Source of the DNA: an uncultured Rikenellaceae bacterium
GTDB lineage: Bacteria > Bacteroidota > Bacteroidia > Bacteroidales > Rikenellaceae
Reading direction: 5' to 3'
DNA: 38,774 nucleotides
NCBI GenBank assembly: GCA_910588925.1
Contig: CAJURV010000011.1
Location: 1 to 38,774 of the forward strand
Both the position numbers and the translations under genes were made by a program. The notes under the pieces were generated by a model, which saw only the letters and a list, made by a program, of their open reading frames with translations, had not been told where the DNA came from and searched no databases. Shown one piece after another: positions 1 to 8,874 of this stretch (position 1 is its first letter; every line of letters begins with the position of its first letter).

Positions 1-15
1 CTCCGGCCCGCTAAT

Positions 16-120
16 CCCTCGTACCTCGGGATTTAACGGCGGAAGTTGTGTCTGATGCCCTCGCTTCGCTCGGGTCCAGAAAGCGGAACTTGTAGTCGAC
101 AAATCCTCGCTCCGCTCGGA
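16..120. repeat. Cluster of three palindromic intergenic repeat units
   Basis: Three related imperfect palindromes, at about 16-31, 58-74 and 104-120, share the core CTCGCTTCGCTCGG or a close variant. Two of them are followed by a short AAAGCGGAA-like tail. The same unit recurs at 6357-6374 and twice near 12252-12312, always outside genes, so this is a dispersed REP-like family. The rest of 1-349 is AT-rich and I see no gene in it. Confidence 0.6.
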
Positions 121-349
121 TTCGAAAAGCGAAAAACTAAAAATAGTTTTTTACTAACTAACGAATACAATTTACAGCGTGCCTAAAATATCGTAGAGTC
201 CAAAAAACGAAATCATATCAGATGCTCTTCGCTCAAGTAAACAAAATACCTCTCAAACTTCTACAGAAGTATAAAACATTAAAAGCAATTACCATATTAA
301 ATACCGTAGACCGCTACCAAAAGTTATATAAAAACCTACCGCAAACCCG

Positions 350-919
350 TCATTTCCGGCAGACACACCCCAGCAAATGATCATTTACGAACCCCGAAGC
401 CTGAAGGTGAGCATAACATATAGTAGTACCGAAGAATTTGAATCCTCGTTTCTTCATATCCTTGCTCATTGCATCGGACTGAGGAGAAGATACCGGTATC
501 TCGCTTAACGAACGGAAATTGTTCACGATCGGTTTCCCATCCGGAAAGAACGATAACGTGTAACGATAGAAACTGCCGAACTCCTTTTGTATAGAGATAA
601 AAAGCCTGGCATTTGAGATCGTAGCTTTAATCTTCAGCCTGTTCCTTACAATCCCGTCGTATTGCATGAGCCGTTCCACATCATCGTCGGTCATCTGCGC
701 TACACGTTCGACATCGAAATCGCAAAAGGCCGTTCTGTACCCCTCTCGTTTTCTGAGTATGGTTATCCAGCTCAATCCGGCCTGAGCGCTCTCCAGCACC
801 ATAAACTCAAATAGAATTTTGTCGTCGGTCACCGGCCTACCCCACTCCGAATCGTGATACCTTACATACAACTCGTCCGTACCGCACCAACCGCAACGTC
901 CGTTTACTATATCCTGCAT
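350..919 (-). CDS. tag: DNA-3-methyladenine glycosylase I
   Basis: This 189-residue protein is a monofunctional base-excision-repair glycosylase that removes 3-methyladenine from alkylated DNA in the cytoplasm. It aligns along its whole length with the E. coli Tag family. The N-terminal CGWCG stretch and the YHDSEWG motif (Cys9, His22) supply two of the zinc ligands. LESAQAGLSWITIL forms the core of the helix-hairpin-helix fold, and KKRGFKFFGTTICYAHLQA with NDHLLGC near the end supplies the remaining ligands. The start is the ATG at 919. A long inverted repeat (952-988) separates it from the PspC cassette upstream, so it probably has its own transcript. No lesion is visible. Confidence 0.95.
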   Translation of the reverse strand: MQDIVNGRCGWCGTDELYVRYHDSEWGRPVTDDKILFEFMVLESAQAGLSWITILRKREGYRTAFCDFDVERVAQMTDDDVERLMQYDGIVRNRLKIKATISNARLFISIQKEFGSFYRYTLSFFPDGKPIVNNFRSLSEIPVSSPQSDAMSKDMKKRGFKFFGTTICYAHLQASGFVNDHLLGCVCRK

Positions 920-951
920 GATCTAATACTTATAATTATCGCGAAGATACG

Positions 952-988
952 AAATTGCCGTTCATCACACATAATGAACGGCAATTTT
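952..988. terminator. Strong 14-bp hairpin between tag and the PspC operon
   Basis: A perfect 14-bp inverted repeat (952-965 with 974-987) has an 8-nt loop and is flanked by short T/A runs on both sides. It lies 37 bases past the stop of the minus-strand PspC gene and just upstream of tag, so it most likely ends the PspC transcript. The U-tract is short, so efficiency is uncertain. Confidence 0.65.
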
Positions 989-1024
989 CACATATCGGCT
1001 CACCGAGCCATCCTAATTCAACGA

Positions 1025-2575
1025 CTACTCTTTCTCATGGTCAAGCACTATGACTTCCCGTTTCTCTCCATCGGTAGCCACGTCATCCTCGTCGTTGTCG
1101 GCTGAAATGGTTGGAGTAGCTGGGACGGCTGTTCTGTTGGCACGTCTGCGGTATACACCGCCTTCCATTATGAATTTATTGTCAATAATCAAATCCTTTC
1201 CCTCGGGCACCTTTATATACACCCTTGCTATTTGACTACGAAAACTGGACGGCAGATTGTAGAATTGTCCGTAATCTACAAAGACGGTATCGCCTTGCTG
1301 GAATATTCCCAAATCTATCTGTTCCGCACACTTATGCGCCTCCGTCTGGCTGCGGCCGTACGATCTGCGCTCTATCGCGATGCTGTAATCGGGGCTGTCG
1401 GACGTTTCGTAACCTATTATCTGAGTATATACCGGCAACCCGTCGCCGTCGAGATATTCGTAAGATATTTCGGAGTCTGCCACCGCACGCACGTAGAGAG
1501 TGTCACCGGCAGGCTGGGCCAACGAAAATGCCGTCTCCACTTTGGCTTCGCGCAAGTAACGCATCCTCTCTTTAAAGCCGAAGACCCCGCAAAGTATCCA
1601 GCTCAATACCCATATCAATATCAACGGCACCGTTATATACGACCGCATAGACTTGCCGGCCAATATGCTCACGAACAGGTAGAGCAACAACCCCAAAGGC
1701 GCCACCGCCGACATGATTGCAACTGTACCGAGGAAGTACACCGGGGCATCGACAAACACGGACAACATATCGTAGAAGTAAACCATGATCCCATAACCGC
1801 CCGCCAATACCGTTATTATACCTATGGCAAGACTTACGCTTATCATTATGACTATGGAATAAACCATGAACATTATAACCTTACCGAATATGTACACGAT
1901 ACGGGTCATCACACTGGCTACGCCATCCGTTCTGTCGCCTCCGTCGCCCAAACCGCTACGAAACGACCTTCTGATAGTGTCCGGCGTAACCGGCTGCCCG
2001 TTCAACTCGAGCTTCTGGCGCGGAGTTACTGCAACAGGCACGAGAATCCATGCCATTAAATAGATCAATAACGAAAAGAAGAAGACTCCCGAAAAGAATC
2101 CCGAGTAACGGCTGAAAAACAACAAAGCCAACATTATGACCGCAAAAGAGAGGCGCAATATACTCGGGTCGACATTGAAATATAACCCGAGACCGCTGAA
2201 TATGCCTCCCACACGCGCCCCCTCCTTGCTACGGTAAAACCGCTTCGGAATATAGCCGATCTTCTCGTTACGGTCGGACGCACCGTAATAATCGTCATTA
2301 CGGTTGTCGGATAACGGAATCTGGTCTACCCCGCCGAGCTGTTCTATGACCCATTGGGCGCATTTACTGTCGATAGGCATGTCTATACTGCTATTGCGCG
2401 ACAATATCAACTCAGCGGCCCTTGCCTCTATATCGTCCGCTATCTCTTTTCCCTCGTCGCCCTCTACGCTGCAGGCGCTACGCAACCGGTCGAAATAGTC
2501 TTTCAATATCTCGTACGCATCGTATTCGGCCTTGAAGGCGATGCCGTTCAAACTTATGTCAATAGTTTCTCTCAT
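1025..2575 (-). CDS. Large PspC-domain multi-pass membrane protein
   Basis: This 516-residue protein starts with a soluble helical region (about 1-90) that resembles the N-terminus of the small PspC protein encoded upstream (ISLNGIAFKAEYDAYEIL; DDIEARAAEL). A PspC domain follows at about 110-180, with the typical GGIFSGLGLYFNVDP motif and a transmembrane helix. Several more hydrophobic segments (roughly 230-345) come next, and then an extracytoplasmic beta-rich domain resembling putative-adhesin domains. The C-terminus is charged. PspC domains are known from phage-shock envelope-stress systems. Here a PadR regulator gene is 70 bp upstream and a second PspC gene lies beyond it, on one probable transcript. 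A role in sensing or buffering envelope stress is inferred. The substrate or ligand is unknown. Confidence 0.85.
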   Translation of the reverse strand: MRETIDISLNGIAFKAEYDAYEILKDYFDRLRSACSVEGDEGKEIADDIEARAAELILSRNSSIDMPIDSKCAQWVIEQLGGVDQIPLSDNRNDDYYGASDRNEKIGYIPKRFYRSKEGARVGGIFSGLGLYFNVDPSILRLSFAVIMLALLFFSRYSGFFSGVFFFSLLIYLMAWILVPVAVTPRQKLELNGQPVTPDTIRRSFRSGLGDGGDRTDGVASVMTRIVYIFGKVIMFMVYSIVIMISVSLAIGIITVLAGGYGIMVYFYDMLSVFVDAPVYFLGTVAIMSAVAPLGLLLYLFVSILAGKSMRSYITVPLILIWVLSWILCGVFGFKERMRYLREAKVETAFSLAQPAGDTLYVRAVADSEISYEYLDGDGLPVYTQIIGYETSDSPDYSIAIERRSYGRSQTEAHKCAEQIDLGIFQQGDTVFVDYGQFYNLPSSFRSQIARVYIKVPEGKDLIIDNKFIMEGGVYRRRANRTAVPATPTISADNDEDDVATDGEKREVIVLDHEKE

Positions 2576-2645
2576 GGCTTGGATTTATATGTACGTTTCC
2601 CTACCCGGCTCCATTGCGCCCGGATCATCGAAAACGCATGGTATC

Positions 2646-3056
2646 TTAATATTCTGTTTTCAAAGGCGTTTTATTCTCCCACGGATCGACATCCCCTAAG
2701 GTTTGATGCAGGCTGTCTGTCGCCCTTATGTTGTTTATCTGTTCCACAAGCTCGTTCCATGCGGCATCGAGCTGTGCGAGTACGTGGCGTCCGTGTTCCG
2801 TTATACGGTAATATTTACGGGGAGGCCCCTGAGGCGACTCCTCCCAACGATACTCGAGCAATCCGCCGTTTTTCTGACGCGTCAGTAACGGATAGAGGGT
2901 CCCCTCCACCACTATCATCTGACTCTGTCTCAGTTCGGCTATTATCTCCGAAGCGTAGGCATCGGTACGAGACAATATCGAAAGGATACAATATTCGAGT
3001 ATCCCTTTGCGCATCTGCGCCTTGATGTTGTCGGACAAACTATTCTGTGCTGTCAT
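2646..3056 (-). CDS. PadR-family transcriptional regulator
   Basis: This 136-residue protein has a winged-helix PadR fold. ILEYCILSILSRTDAYASEII is helix 1-2, the segment EGTLYPLLTRQKNGGLLEYRW is the recognition helix and wing, and GPPRKYYRITEHGR is the family-specific wing motif. A short C-terminal helix (about 90-120) would form the dimer interface. PadR proteins usually repress their own operon and release DNA on binding a small ligand. The gene sits between two PspC genes on the same strand, so self-regulation of the cassette is the simplest inference. The ligand is unknown. Confidence 0.9.
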   Translation of the reverse strand: MTAQNSLSDNIKAQMRKGILEYCILSILSRTDAYASEIIAELRQSQMIVVEGTLYPLLTRQKNGGLLEYRWEESPQGPPRKYYRITEHGRHVLAQLDAAWNELVEQINNIRATDSLHQTLGDVDPWENKTPLKTEY

Positions 3057-3143
3057 AAATCATTCGCTTTATTAAATATACGTCTCTATCATCGAGCGGA
3101 AGAAACCCGGGTTGTTACGCCCGATGCGACTGAAACGCCGGCT

Positions 3144-3677
3144 TTATAGGGTCTGTTTCGCATCCATCTCTTCGAGCAATCGGAAATCGTACGATGTTTT
3201 CGGCTTAGGCATCACTATCCACAATATAATATAGGCCATGACACCAGTACCGAAACAGATGATCAGTATCAATGCCAAAGCCCTCATAACCGCGGCCCCT
3301 ATACCGAAATAGAGGCCTAACCCGCTACATACGCCGCCCAATACCTTATGGCGTGTGTCTCTCATCAGTTTTTTTCCCATAGGTCTGTCGTTTTTATATG
3401 TTTTACCGAAATCCGGATCGCCGAATATCTCGGGATCGCCTATAGTAGCCTTTATGCGGTCTACCATTGATAACGTAACCACACGCAGACCTCCGGCACC
3501 CCATTCGTGAAGAAGTTCGCTTATCCTCGACTCTATATCGTCGACAATATCCTCTCTGCCATCCTGCCCCGACAATCTTGCGGAAATGTCATCCATATAG
3601 GCATTCAGCTCCCGGTAAGCATCTTCATCTAACATGAAAGACGTCCCCGAGATATTGGCTGTCATGGTCCTTTTCAT
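3144..3677 (-). CDS. Small PspC-domain membrane protein
   Basis: This protein of 177 residues begins at the ATG at 3677. A longer in-frame reading to 3785 exists, but it runs through the promoter at 3727-3758, so the shorter start is preferred. Residues about 1-85 form a soluble domain (MTANISGTSFMLDEDAYREL; DDIESRISELLHEW) shared with the large PspC protein downstream. Residues about 105-170 form the PspC domain (GGVCSGLGLYFGIG) with one or two membrane helices ending in WIVMPKPK. It is the first gene of the PspC-PadR-PspC cassette, with 87 bp before the PadR gene. Confidence 0.85.
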   Translation of the reverse strand: MKRTMTANISGTSFMLDEDAYRELNAYMDDISARLSGQDGREDIVDDIESRISELLHEWGAGGLRVVTLSMVDRIKATIGDPEIFGDPDFGKTYKNDRPMGKKLMRDTRHKVLGGVCSGLGLYFGIGAAVMRALALILIICFGTGVMAYIILWIVMPKPKTSYDFRLLEEMDAKQTL

Positions 3678-3726
3678 AAATATAATGTTTAAAAGATTGG
3701 TTTCATTAACAACTACTATTATACTG

Positions 3727-3758
3727 CAAATATAAAAACATTTTTTAGTATTTTGCAA
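3727..3758 (-). promoter_or_regulatory. Bacteroidetes-type promoter of the PspC-PadR operon
   Basis: On the minus strand a TTGC element (3758-3755) lies exactly 20 nt before a perfect TATATTTG -7 element (3734-3727). Transcription would start near 3720, leaving a leader of roughly 45 nt. This promoter rules out the longer reading of the small PspC gene. Confidence 0.7.
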
Positions 3759-4198
3759 CACAAAGTACTGTTTTTGTTTTTGCATTTATTGGATTCACCT
3801 CACAATAACATGATTAACAAACATATATACATAAAAATAATTTAATACAATATATGATACAGAAAAAACCTTGCCAAACCACTACCAAAATCCCGTACTA
3901 CTAAATAACATAATGCCATTAACATGTCTGTAGAATAGCGGGTAGCGTTAAACACAATCCTCTTTTAAAGAAACCCGGGGACCGAAAGCCAATGCGAGCC
4001 CCGTATCTCGTATGCCCGATATCTTGTGCCACCGGACAATGTATCGCAAAAAACGACATAACCCGAACGCTATGTCCGTTTCAAACCAAGAACGTAGTTT
4101 ATCGTAAAAGTAGGACTGCTCCACCTGCAAGGCGAGGCATCGCAGAAGCGATATGTCTCTCGCCCGACAGTTAAAACCCGGTATGGAATAGAAAATAT
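3759..4198. other. Intergenic region without a supported gene
   Basis: This stretch separates the minus-strand PspC operon from the plus-strand yigZ-pyrBI operon. Short readings of about 60 codons exist on both strands (3948-4130 and 3992-4174), but they overlap each other and resemble no family I know. The left part is AT-rich. I see no tRNA, riboswitch or terminator. Confidence 0.5.
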
Positions 4199-4229
4199 TT
4201 TGAAAAGCCCGTAAAAAGGATTAATTTTG
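4199..4229 (+). promoter_or_regulatory. Promoter of the yigZ-pyrB-pyrI operon
   Basis: A TTTG -33 element (4199-4202) is followed after 19 nt by a perfect TAATTTTG -7 element (4222-4229). The start of transcription should fall near 4234-4238. This excludes the TTG at 4227 as the yigZ start codon, because it lies inside the -7 element. Confidence 0.75.
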
Positions 4230-4253
4230 TTCGGGGATGAAATACCGCCGATT

Positions 4254-4892
4254 GTGGATAACTCTTACAAGGACACATATCTGACCATAAAAGGACCCGC
4301 CGAAGCTACGGTGCGGGAGCGCGGCAGCCGTTTCCTCTCGTTCGCCTATCCTGTATCGTCGCAGAAAGAGGCCGACAGCTATGTGGCCGCTTTGAGAAAA
4401 AAATATTACGACGCCACGCATCATTGTTTCGCATGGCGTATGGGGTTCAAAGGCGACCTTGCGCGTCAGTACGACGACGGCGAGCCACCCTCTACAGCCG
4501 GACGTCCTATCCTCGGACAGATCCTTTCAGCCGGACTTACCGACATACTCATAGTGGTAGTACGTTACTTCGGCGGCACCAAATTAGGTGTACCCGGTCT
4601 GATAGCAACCTATCGCGATGCCGCACGGGCGGTCATAGAGGCCTCCGAGGCCGTAGAAAAAGTAAAACACCGAAGAGTAGAGATAGGTTTCGGTTACGAG
4701 CGCATGAACGCCGTAATGAAGATAATGAAAAACTACTCCCCCGATGTAGTAGAACAGATACACGACTTGGATTGCCGCATTGTGGTCGACATACGAGAGG
4801 CTTTGGCCGATGCTTTCATAGCCCAGTTCGAACACTACAACGAGGTCAATAAGGCGGAAATAACAATAAAAAACATATCGTCAGATGAGTAA
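4254..4892 (+). CDS. yigZ: YigZ/IMPACT family protein
   Basis: This protein of about 212 residues belongs to the YigZ/IMPACT family, which has an N-terminal UPF0029 domain and a C-terminal ferredoxin-like DUF1949 domain. Family landmarks are [13 protein letters not shown] near the start, [21 protein letters not shown] and [10 protein letters not shown]. The biochemical role in bacteria is unsettled; the eukaryotic relative IMPACT acts on translation control through GCN2. No in-frame ATG lies near the N-terminus. The TTG at 4227 is inside the promoter, so the GTG at 4254 is chosen; it gives the expected family length. Its end overlaps the pyrB start by 8 bases, so the two genes are co-transcribed and probably translationally coupled. 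Confidence 0.88.
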   Translation: MDNSYKDTYLTIKGPAEATVRERGSRFLSFAYPVSSQKEADSYVAALRKKYYDATHHCFAWRMGFKGDLARQYDDGEPPSTAGRPILGQILSAGLTDILIVVVRYFGGTKLGVPGLIATYRDAARAVIEASEAVEKVKHRRVEIGFGYERMNAVMKIMKNYSPDVVEQIHDLDCRIVVDIREALADAFIAQFEHYNEVNKAEITIKNISSDE

Positions 4893-5790
4893 AAGTCTTG
4901 TCTCGATCAGTGACTTCGACAAAGAGGAGATACTGAAAATAATGGAGCTGGCGGCCCATTTCGAATCGAACCCGGGAGAACAGCTCCTGCACGGGCGCGT
5001 TTTCGCCACATTGTTTTTCGAACCGTCCACGCGGACGCGTCTCAGTTTCGAGAGTGCGATAAACAGGCTGGGCGGACGCGTCATAGGTTTCTCGGAAGCG
5101 GGCAACACCAGCGTATCAAAAGGCGAAAGCCTGCACGACACCGTTAAGATGGTCTCCAACTATTGCGACCTGATAGTAATGCGCCACTACATAGAGGGGG
5201 CGGCCCGATATGCAAGCGAGGTGGCGTCGGTGCCGGTGGTTAACGCGGGCGACGGTTCCAACCAACACCCGTCACAGACGCTTCTCGACCTCTACTCCAT
5301 AAAGAAGACGCAGGGCAGGCTCGACAACATACACATAGTAATGGTCGGCGACCTCAAATACGGCCGCACGGTACACTCGCTCCTGCAGGCGCTATCGCAT
5401 TTCGGCGCACGATTCACCTTCGTATCGCCCGAGGAGCTCAAGTTACCCGACGAATACAAGATATTCCTCCGCGAACACGGCATGAAATTTACCGAGACCA
5501 CCGATATGCGTGAAGCCATCAAAGACGCCGACATACTATATATGACACGCGTGCAGAGGGAGCGTTTTTCAGACCTTATGGAGTACGAGAGGGTAAAGAG
5601 CGCCTACGTGCTCAAAGCCGACATGCTCGAAGGCACCCGCGACAATCTGCGCATACTGCACCCGCTGCCGCGCATAACCGAGATAGACACCGACGTAGAC
5701 TCCGACCCCAAAGCCTACTATTTCGAACAGGCACGCAACGGAGTCTTCACCCGTCAGGCCATCATATCTTATCTGTTAGGGGTCAAATAG
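4885..5790 (+). CDS. pyrB: Aspartate carbamoyltransferase catalytic subunit
   Basis: This 301-residue enzyme joins carbamoyl phosphate to aspartate to make N-carbamoyl-aspartate, the first committed step of pyrimidine synthesis, in the cytoplasm. The carbamoyl-phosphate loop [13 protein letters not shown] is at about 47-59. [11 protein letters not shown] in mid-protein and HPLPR near the end are the other hallmark motifs. Length matches class B catalytic chains that pair with PyrI. The pyrI gene follows 50 bp downstream, so a c6r6-type holoenzyme regulated by nucleotides is expected. The start ATG overlaps the yigZ stop. Confidence 0.97.
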   Translation: MSKSLVSISDFDKEEILKIMELAAHFESNPGEQLLHGRVFATLFFEPSTRTRLSFESAINRLGGRVIGFSEAGNTSVSKGESLHDTVKMVSNYCDLIVMRHYIEGAARYASEVASVPVVNAGDGSNQHPSQTLLDLYSIKKTQGRLDNIHIVMVGDLKYGRTVHSLLQALSHFGARFTFVSPEELKLPDEYKIFLREHGMKFTETTDMREAIKDADILYMTRVQRERFSDLMEYERVKSAYVLKADMLEGTRDNLRILHPLPRITEIDTDVDSDPKAYYFEQARNGVFTRQAIISYLLGVK

Positions 5791-5840
5791 CGATACCTTT
5801 CAGCTTAACGAAAAAGCACAGCACGAAAAACGGAATAATC

Positions 5841-6308
5841 ATGAAACGCGACGACAAAACTGTTTTGGAGGTGAGCGCCCTCGAAAACGGAACGGTAATA
5901 GACCATATCCCCGCCGGCAGCCTCTTCAAAATAATAAACATACTATCTTTAGACAAGATAACCAACCGTATAACTTTCGGAACCAATCTCGAGAGCAAAC
6001 GCATAGGCACCAAAGCGCTCATAAAGATCGCCGACATGGAGGTCGACCGCCACTACCTGAGCCGCATAGCGCTTTTCGCCCCGGAGGCACGCCTTTCATA
6101 TATAAAGAATTTCGAGGTGGCCGAAAAGATAAAACTGACCGTTCCCGATACCATAGAGGGGGGAGTCAGATGCGCCAACCCCGTATGCGTCACCAACCAC
6201 GAGAAAGTCACCCCCAAATTCGACGTGGTAGACAAAAGCCGCATAACGCTCCGTTGCCGTTATTGCGAAAAGATAACCACAGCGGACCAGTTCGAGATAA
6301 TAAAGTAA
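5841..6308 (+). CDS. pyrI: Aspartate carbamoyltransferase regulatory subunit
   Basis: This 155-residue protein is the regulatory chain that binds CTP/ATP and links catalytic trimers. The N-terminal nucleotide-binding domain begins LENGTVIDHIPAG. The C-terminal zinc domain carries four cysteines, in CANPVC and in CRYC, with the usual spacing. Normal length and position directly after pyrB make the assignment firm. I see no attenuator-like hairpin ahead of the pair, so allosteric control is the regulation best supported here. Confidence 0.96.
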   Translation: MKRDDKTVLEVSALENGTVIDHIPAGSLFKIINILSLDKITNRITFGTNLESKRIGTKALIKIADMEVDRHYLSRIALFAPEARLSYIKNFEVAEKIKLTVPDTIEGGVRCANPVCVTNHEKVTPKFDVVDKSRITLRCRYCEKITTADQFEIIK

Positions 6309-6356
6309 ACGGCTACCAGCAGCGAGGAGCAAAAATCAGACGTATTCCGGTCGACG

Positions 6357-6374
6357 GCTCCGAGCGAAGCGAGA
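6357..6374. repeat. Single palindromic repeat unit
   Basis: The core CCGAGCGAAGCGAG sits in the 71-bp convergent gap between pyrI and the DUF4924 gene. It matches the units at 58-74 and 12252-12265 in opposite orientation. It ends a few bases before the stop codon of the minus-strand gene, so it could serve as a weak structured 3' end. Confidence 0.5.
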
Positions 6375-6379
6375 CACAC

Positions 6380-6961
6380 TCAAAAACCGGACTGGTCGCC
6401 ATCAACGCCTTTATATAAATCTATCTCGCCTCTCTCCACCTGTCCGTATATGGCGGCCAGACGGGCGATAACCGGAGATATAAGCTCCATGACGTCGTTT
6501 ATGTACTCTTTCTTGTCGATCTGTTTCATACGCAGAAGCATAACCGAGTAGAGAGCTCTGAAACACGCCTCTATGTCGGTTATATCCTGTCGCGACTCGA
6601 TAGCTTTCTTTATCTTGGGAAGTTCACCGCTCAACGGAGCGAACACAGCACGGTACTCCTCGCCGACAGGCAATTTCAAAAGCCTCAGGTGAAGATCGTT
6701 AAGATCGTTTATCAGATGGAGAGTGTGATCTATATGACCTATCTGTGCCTTGTCCTCCTCGCGCATGAGCGTAGCCAAATCGAGATACCATTCGAGGGCC
6801 TCTCTCTTTTGTGCGTCGTCGAGGGAGCCATTACCCTCCAGAAGCGTGGCGTATATCTTGTCGGGGTCGAAACGACAGGCGCGTAACAAATCTTCGAGTT
6901 GCCATATATACAATATGTACTCGGCTACATTCTCCTTGCGTATTTGGCGTGCTATGAACAT
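6380..6961 (-). CDS. DUF4924 family protein, Bacteroidetes-specific
   Basis: This 193-residue, mostly helical, cytoplasmic-looking protein has no signal peptide or membrane segment. The N-terminus MFIARQIRKENVAEYILYIW matches the conserved opening of the DUF4924 family found in Bacteroidetes. Function is unknown. It faces pyrI convergently, and the S4-domain gene lies 63 bp upstream on the same strand, so it may be the tail of that transcript. The start ATG at 6961 fits the family. Confidence 0.75.
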   Translation of the reverse strand: MFIARQIRKENVAEYILYIWQLEDLLRACRFDPDKIYATLLEGNGSLDDAQKREALEWYLDLATLMREEDKAQIGHIDHTLHLINDLNDLHLRLLKLPVGEEYRAVFAPLSGELPKIKKAIESRQDITDIEACFRALYSVMLLRMKQIDKKEYINDVMELISPVIARLAAIYGQVERGEIDLYKGVDGDQSGF

Positions 6962-7024
6962 GTTATCTTTTCTATTTGGGGAATAATAACGATAAGCGAG
7001 GTATTCCCATGAAACAAATAATAG

Positions 7025-7426
7025 CTACTGGTCGTCCTCATCGAAAAACTCGTCCATCAACGAGTCTATTTCGCGGCGCTCTTTCTTGGTAGGACGTCCC
7101 GTGCCTCGGTCACGGGCCAACGTCGGCATAACCTTGACCGTCAATTTGAGCAACTCCTCCTCGGGAGTGAGATTCTCGGCGTAAAGGTGTACGTCTTTTG
7201 CACACACACGTGACCCCAATGGCGCCAGCACACGAAAGGTGTATATCACAGGCGGCTTTTTTATCGTCACTATGTCGCCCTCCTTTACCTCGCGCGACGG
7301 TTTCACCGACATTCCGCCCACCGTTATCTTATTGCCCTTGCAGGCGTCGGCGGCCAGCGACCGCGTCTTATAAGCGCGGATCGACCAGAGCCATTTGTCT
7401 ATGCGTACTGTCCTCTCCTCCGACAT
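7025..7426 (-). CDS. S4-domain RNA-binding protein (Hsp15-like)
   Basis: This 133-residue protein has an S4 domain at about 5-65 (RIDKWLWSIRAYKTRSLA; GNKITVGG; SREVKEGDIVTI), followed by a charged tail ending in an acidic run. This layout matches Hsp15/HslR, which in E. coli binds 50S subunits carrying stalled nascent chains and recycles them. By inference it acts in ribosome rescue or RNA binding. It lies with pth and rplY on the minus strand, a translation-themed neighbourhood, with a 128-bp gap from pth. Confidence 0.85.
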   Translation of the reverse strand: MSEERTVRIDKWLWSIRAYKTRSLAADACKGNKITVGGMSVKPSREVKEGDIVTIKKPPVIYTFRVLAPLGSRVCAKDVHLYAENLTPEEELLKLTVKVMPTLARDRGTGRPTKKERREIDSLMDEFFDEDDQ

Positions 7427-7554
7427 ATCTTCCTCCTCTCAACATCCGCGAACCCGACTGTATCCGGACAATCGAAAAGATCAATTTTCATCCGATCTTC
7501 CCCCGGCAATCGGGAATTCGCCTTACCGCCATCGGCTTATCGAAAACGTTATTC

Positions 7555-8118
7555 TTATTTCTTGTTATAAAGATTCATCGTCCGCTCGGTGCCTATAGTG
7601 GCGAAACTAAGTATCGCCCCCACGGCCTGTTCTATCCTTTCGGGCAATGCCGCGGCCTCTTCGGCGGTCCACTCTCCGAGCACATGGTCTACCTGCATGC
7701 CTTTGGGGAAATCGCCTCCTATGCCTATACGCATGCGCGGGTAGCCGTTATGGCCCAAATGCTCGTTAATGCTCTTAAGGCCGTTATGTCCCCCGTCGCT
7801 CCCCTTGGTGCGTATGCGAATGGTGCCGAACGGGATGGCTATATCGTCCACCACCACGAAAACATTTTCCGCCTCTATCTTTTCCCTCTGCATCCAATAC
7901 GATACGGCCTTGCCGCTCAGATTCATGTAGGTGGACGGTTTGAGAAGCACGAGCGTGCGTCCCTTGTGGCGTACTTCGGCTACATCGCCGTAACGGTCGG
8001 TCTTAAAAACAGTATTGGACGCCTTTGCGAGGGCGTCCAACACCTTGAAACCTATATTGTGGCGGGTGTCGGCGTACTCTTTGCCGATATTGCCTAACCC
8101 AACTATCAGATATTTCAT
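7555..8118 (-). CDS. pth: Peptidyl-tRNA hydrolase
   Basis: This 187-residue cytoplasmic enzyme cleaves peptidyl-tRNA that drops off ribosomes, recycling tRNA. Hallmarks are the N-terminal VGLGNIGKEYADTRHNIGF, which includes the catalytic His, then KPSTYMNLSG, and DDIAIPFGTIRIR leading into GSDGGHNGLKSI. Length is normal. It follows rplY by 15 bp, a common rplY-pth arrangement, and is therefore co-transcribed from the promoter at 8802-8833. Confidence 0.96.
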   Translation of the reverse strand: MKYLIVGLGNIGKEYADTRHNIGFKVLDALAKASNTVFKTDRYGDVAEVRHKGRTLVLLKPSTYMNLSGKAVSYWMQREKIEAENVFVVVDDIAIPFGTIRIRTKGSDGGHNGLKSINEHLGHNGYPRMRIGIGGDFPKGMQVDHVLGEWTAEEAAALPERIEQAVGAILSFATIGTERTMNLYNKK

Positions 8119-8133
8119 CTATAGGTACTGAAT

Positions 8134-8715
8134 CTATTTGTTTTCGGCGGCAGCCGCAGCGGCACCACGTGCGGCACGCGTCATCTTAACGGCGCATATA
8201 GCTGTGGTAGCGGGGGTGAGGATGGTAAGACCGTCGAACTGTACGTCGCTCACGAAGATAGACTTGCCGAGCTCCAATGAGGTGACGTCTATATCGAGAG
8301 TGTCGGTGAACTTGTCTATGATACCGGATACTTTGAGTTTACGTTTAGACAAAAGCATCTTACCGCCCTGACGTACGCCTTCCGATACGCCGGTAAGACG
8401 AACGGGTATCTCGATGGTGACAGGATGTTTGTGGTCTACGCGGTAGAAGTCGATGTGAACGACTGAGTCGCTTACCGGATGGAACTGCACTTCGCGCATA
8501 ACCGCCGGCTCGATCTTACCGTCGATGTTGATGTTGACGATGTAAGAGTTGGGCGTGTAGACGATCTTGCGTATATCCGCCTGATCCAATGTGAAATGAA
8601 CGGTGTCACCGTTACCGTAAATGACGCAGGGTACCTTACCCTCTTTGCGTTCGGTTTTCGATTCTTTCTTACCGAAGGTCGTACGTAACGAACCGTTGAT
8701 CTCGATAGTCTGCAT
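8134..8715 (-). CDS. rplY: 50S ribosomal protein L25 / Ctc form
   Basis: This 193-residue protein has an N-terminal L25 domain that binds 5S rRNA (about 1-90) and a C-terminal TL5/Ctc beta domain (about 95-175), then an alanine-rich tail. The start is the ATG at 8715 (MQTIEINGSLRT). A longer in-frame reading to 8784 adds a basic, non-homologous stretch and is rejected. It heads the rplY-pth pair. Confidence 0.93.
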   Translation of the reverse strand: MQTIEINGSLRTTFGKKESKTERKEGKVPCVIYGNGDTVHFTLDQADIRKIVYTPNSYIVNINIDGKIEPAVMREVQFHPVSDSVVHIDFYRVDHKHPVTIEIPVRLTGVSEGVRQGGKMLLSKRKLKVSGIIDKFTDTLDIDVTSLELGKSIFVSDVQFDGLTILTPATTAICAVKMTRAARGAAAAAAENK

Positions 8716-8801
8716 TTTGATAAAGATTTTGGTTACGGCGCTACTCCATAAGCTATCCCTCCGACGGGGCGTTCTTCCTTCCATCGCGCCTTTTGCAGGC
8801 G

Positions 8802-8833
8802 CAAAGGTAGGTCAAAAAGGGGAATAAACCAAA
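8802..8833 (-). promoter_or_regulatory. Promoter of rplY-pth
   Basis: On the minus strand a TTTG -33 element (8833-8830) lies 20 nt before a perfect TACCTTTG -7 element (8809-8802). The leader to the rplY ATG would be about 80 nt. Confidence 0.75.
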
Positions 8834-8874
8834 TTTCAACCCTCAAACACAAAACTTTTTATATCGGGCACCCC

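Noticed and set aside
1-349. Possible tRNA or CRISPR in the GC-rich repeat stretch
   Set aside because: No cloverleaf or T-loop consensus is visible, and the units are irregularly spaced and few, so a dispersed palindromic repeat fits better.
3948-4174. Two opposed frames of 60 codons in the gap before yigZ
   Set aside because: They overlap each other, have no promoter or family likeness, and are within chance length.
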